A stretch of DNA of 8,206 bases from Chloroflexota bacterium (GTDB taxonomy: Bacteria > Chloroflexota > Anaerolineae > J102). Made by a program: the position numbers and the translations under genes. This document shows, one piece after another, positions 6,421-8,206 of this stretch. Each line of letters starts with the position of its first letter. The first letter of the stretch is position 1. The DNA lies in assembly GCA_013152695.1 (NCBI GenBank), contig JAADFV010000070.1:2367-10572 (forward strand), read 5' to 3'. The notes beneath the pieces were generated by a model. That model was given only the letters and a program-made list of their open reading frames with translations, searched no databases and was not told the DNA's origin.

Positions 6421-7073
6421 ACGTCCTCCGGATGCGGCCAAAAGCGGGCACCATCTACCACAATGAGATAGGAAATTGCGAAGCCTAAAAGGATGTCAAG
6501 GCTGGCTAAAAGACCCACGGTGGCAACATCTACTTCTAGAGCCAGAATGACAAAACTTGCCGCCAAAATCCACAAGGATAAACTCAAACCCCAACGCAGA
6601 GGCCTATCGCCAAAGCCTAACCCCAGCAAACTGGCCAGAGTCAAGAATGTCGCCAGGCGTGCCAGGTCGGCCGGCAGCTTGGGAAAGGGAATGAGAGGGC
6701 GCTGTGTGTAAGCAACAGTGAGGAGTAAAAGCAGTAAAGCCAAACGCATCAAGGTTGCTGTATTCAAGCGCCACTCCGGTTTCCACCAGGGAATACCCAG
6801 CTGTCGCCGCCGTATCGTATCCACTCGTCGCGCAGAAAGAAACCACATGATGCCGACCAGTCCGCCGCTTACCCATTGTAGAAGCGCCCATTCGGGAGGC
6901 AATAGGCGGGTAAGAAGGATGCCTCCCAGCACTTTGAGCAAGGCATACGCCCCCACCGCCAAACGCCAGTCACTAACAACCAGGACAATAACGATGAGAA
7001 AAAGGCTAAGCCCCACAGCACTCTGTTGGGCAAAGGGTTGAATCAAGGTAAGGAATTCAGGCAGGGTGGGCAT
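6417..7073 (-). CDS. HyfE-like (NuoK-related) small membrane subunit
   Basis: The product has 218 residues, close to the 216 of E. coli HyfE, with six or seven likely membrane helices. These lie at about 19-37, 40-58, 62-78, 107-123, 136-155, 160-182 and 187-208. The last part, LARLATFLTLASLLGLGFGD then LEVDVATVGLLASLDILLG, resembles in pattern the HyfE region around its conserved 'IATDAIFAVIVM' helix. This similarity is by eye and weak. Position gives more support: it lies between two antiporter-like genes, as hyfE does between hyfD and hyfF. ATG 7073 is preferred because it leaves an 8-base gap to the preceding gene. A TTG at 7130 would force a 49-base overlap and an N-terminus without a sensible motif. 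The stop overlaps the next start by 4 bases, so translation is probably coupled. Confidence 0.6.
   Translation of the reverse strand: MPTLPEFLTLIQPFAQQSAVGLSLFLIVIVLVVSDWRLAVGAYALLKVLGGILLTRLLPPEWALLQWVSGGLVGIMWFLSARRVDTIRRRQLGIPWWKPEWRLNTATLMRLALLLLLLTVAYTQRPLIPFPKLPADLARLATFLTLASLLGLGFGDRPLRWGLSLSLWILAASFVILALEVDVATVGLLASLDILLGFAISYLIVVDGARFWPHPEDV
6424..6429 (-). promoter_or_regulatory. Shine-Dalgarno GGAGGA deciding the start at 6420
   Basis: GGAGGA on the minus strand lies three bases before the GTG at 6420-6418 (four counted from the core GGAGG). It sits inside the last codons of the HyfE-like gene. It is the only strong ribosome binding site seen in the window and supports GTG 6420 over the TTG at 6441, which lies upstream of it. 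Confidence 0.65.
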
Positions 7074-7081
7074 GGAGAATG

Positions 7082-8206
7082 TCAGGATTGCAGTAAGATG
7101 TAAGTGATAAGGATGGCCAAGAGGACCCAACCAAATTGACCGGCACCGTCAAGAATGTCGGCAAGAACGCCGACCAAGGCGGCAACGAAATGCAGAACTT
7201 GTTCTCCAGCCCGATAAAGCCAGGTTAAACTGGCAAAATAGGCTACCCGTTCCCGTGTTAAACGCAGTTCCTGCCAGTGGTCGCGGTAGTAGCGGCTCAG
7301 TGCTGCACCCAACAGTAAGGGTAGAACTAACGTTAGCCAGTCAATCAGCGTCGCCATGCGGAGAGGGGCAAAGAGCGCAGCTTCGCGAAGCGAAGGAGGG
7401 AGATTGGTTCCCAGCGGCCATAATAAGGAAGGAAAGAGTCCCCAAGCCAGAGTCAACCCCATAAGGATGGTAACCCCCAGGCTAAAAGCACGGGGGAGAC
7501 GTTTTGGGCTGGGGGAAGAGGGAAACCAGGGCCTTAAAAATGCGGCGACAAACATGGTTTGTGCCAGCAAGTAGATCAGCCAGAGGGGAATACCGATCAC
7601 AGAATCGGTAAGGCGATGCCAAAAACCGAGAAGATTAAAGCCCGGAGTAAGGGGAACCCCATAAAATATAGCGGCGGCCAGCCAAAAGGGAAGCTGCCAG
7701 CGATAACGCTCTTGGGCAATACGGGCGAGATACCACATCACAGCCCCCAAAACGAGGATGGCCAGAGGTAAGACGATATTATGTGGTGGAGAGGCATCGA
7801 TAAGTGCTGCCAGAAGTAAAACCCAAGTACTGCGGTTGATGAGAATCGCGCGCCAGGCACGGTCTGAATCTGTCTCTGCCCAGGCCACAAGACTACTCCC
7901 CAGCAGGGCAACCATGATGAGAAACAACCAGGAGGAAGCGGAAAGTAAAGGAAGGGAAAAATGCCCTAAAAGATGCAAAGCTGCCAGGGCGGGAATCATG
8001 TGTAAAGCCAGGGAGCGCGAAGTGGCGGGGGGCTGGGTATTCAGGCTGGAAAGATGAAATGGGTAAGCAGTAAGGGCCAAACCACTGGCGAGGAGGAGGA
8101 AAAGTTGAGGTAGAAGATTGAGCGTCGTAGCAGGAATGAGTTGCCAGATCAAAGGAGGTTGTTCCCATAACGCTGTCATTTCCAAAAGGGCAGTCATCAC
8201 GATCCC
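7082..8206 (-). CDS. Antiporter-like membrane subunit (HyfD/NuoL-like), 5' end beyond the window
   Basis: The frame is open to the window edge. ATG 8197 and GTG 8200 exist, but homology suggests they are internal. Counted from GTG 8200 (372 residues), TAYPFH (about 44-49) followed by QPPATSRSLALHMIPALAALHLLG matches the helix 6-7 block, which lies near residue 220 in complete NuoL/N proteins. AWAETDSDRAWRAILINRS (about 106-124) matches the 'a..q.DlKR.lAysSisq' block with the Lys replaced by Asp. LPFWLAAAIFYGVPLTPGF (about 170-188) matches the later 'P...aGlP.t.GF' segment. The C-terminus, WLYRAGEQVLHF...LADILDGAGQFGW, resembles the tail of bacterial multi-subunit antiporter-like proteins. It has about ten helices here and only one Lys (about 233, in a Pro/Ser-rich loop). 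The next gene starts 8 bases after its stop. Confidence 0.68.
   Translation of the reverse strand, partial: GIVMTALLEMTALWEQPPLIWQLIPATTLNLLPQLFLLLASGLALTAYPFHLSSLNTQPPATSRSLALHMIPALAALHLLGHFSLPLLSASSWLFLIMVALLGSSLVAWAETDSDRAWRAILINRSTWVLLLAALIDASPPHNIVLPLAILVLGAVMWYLARIAQERYRWQLPFWLAAAIFYGVPLTPGFNLLGFWHRLTDSVIGIPLWLIYLLAQTMFVAAFLRPWFPSSPSPKRLPRAFSLGVTILMGLTLAWGLFPSLLWPLGTNLPPSLREAALFAPLRMATLIDWLTLVLPLLLGAALSRYYRDHWQELRLTRERVAYFASLTWLYRAGEQVLHFVAALVGVLADILDGAGQFGWVLLAILITYILLQS

Noticed and set aside
7074..7130. TTG start at 7130 for the HyfE-like gene
   Set aside because: It would overlap the preceding gene by 49 bases. The ATG at 7073 leaves an ordinary 8-base gap and a sensible N-terminus.
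1..8206. CRISPR arrays, tRNA or rRNA genes, insertion sequences, attachment sites
   Set aside because: No repeated spacer pattern, cloverleaf, rRNA-like stretch, transposase motif or terminal repeats were seen on either strand.

Overview
All genes in this window lie on the minus strand. They fall into three blocks, read here in the direction of transcription, from high to low coordinates. The mix of genes suggests a bacterium with moderate GC content, most likely of the Chloroflexota (Anaerolineae-like) type. The hints are a bacterial class II HMG-CoA reductase next to archaeal-type HMG-CoA synthase and thiolase, complex-I-like membrane genes, a Pro/Ser/Thr-rich lipoprotein and use of selenocysteine. 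This assignment is an inference; no rRNA or other marker is present.

Block 1 (8206 to 5026) holds three tightly packed membrane protein genes. The first is the C-terminal part of an antiporter-like complex I subunit that runs off the window. The second is a small HyfE-like protein of 218 residues and the third an antiporter-like protein of 464 residues. The order resembles hyfD-hyfE-hyfF of hydrogenase-4-type complexes. Both antiporter-like proteins keep the family scaffold, but each has only one lysine, in a loop, so the usual proton-channel lysines are missing.

Block 2 (4895 to 1322) holds the upper mevalonate pathway: class II HMG-CoA reductase, archaeal-type HMG-CoA synthase and archaeal/SCP2-type acetoacetyl-CoA thiolase. 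Together they would convert acetyl-CoA to mevalonate. A perfect extended -10 promoter lies upstream. A strong intrinsic terminator sits between it and the likely start codon of the reductase, as in an attenuated leader. The reductase ends just after its catalytic His and lacks the usual C-terminal flap.

Block 3 (1234 to 1) holds selD, selenophosphate synthetase, with its own candidate promoter and a palindrome at the predicted transcription start. The gene contains an in-frame UGA at exactly the catalytic Cys position, so SelD is itself a selenoprotein of 353 residues. A gene finder that reads UGA as stop would lose the first 51 residues. Candidate bacterial SECIS hairpins follow the UGA. The selD stop, also UGA, overlaps the ATG of a lipoprotein gene cut by the window edge.

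I saw no tRNA, rRNA, CRISPR array, insertion sequence or phage gene. No gene-free stretch exceeds about 210 bases.
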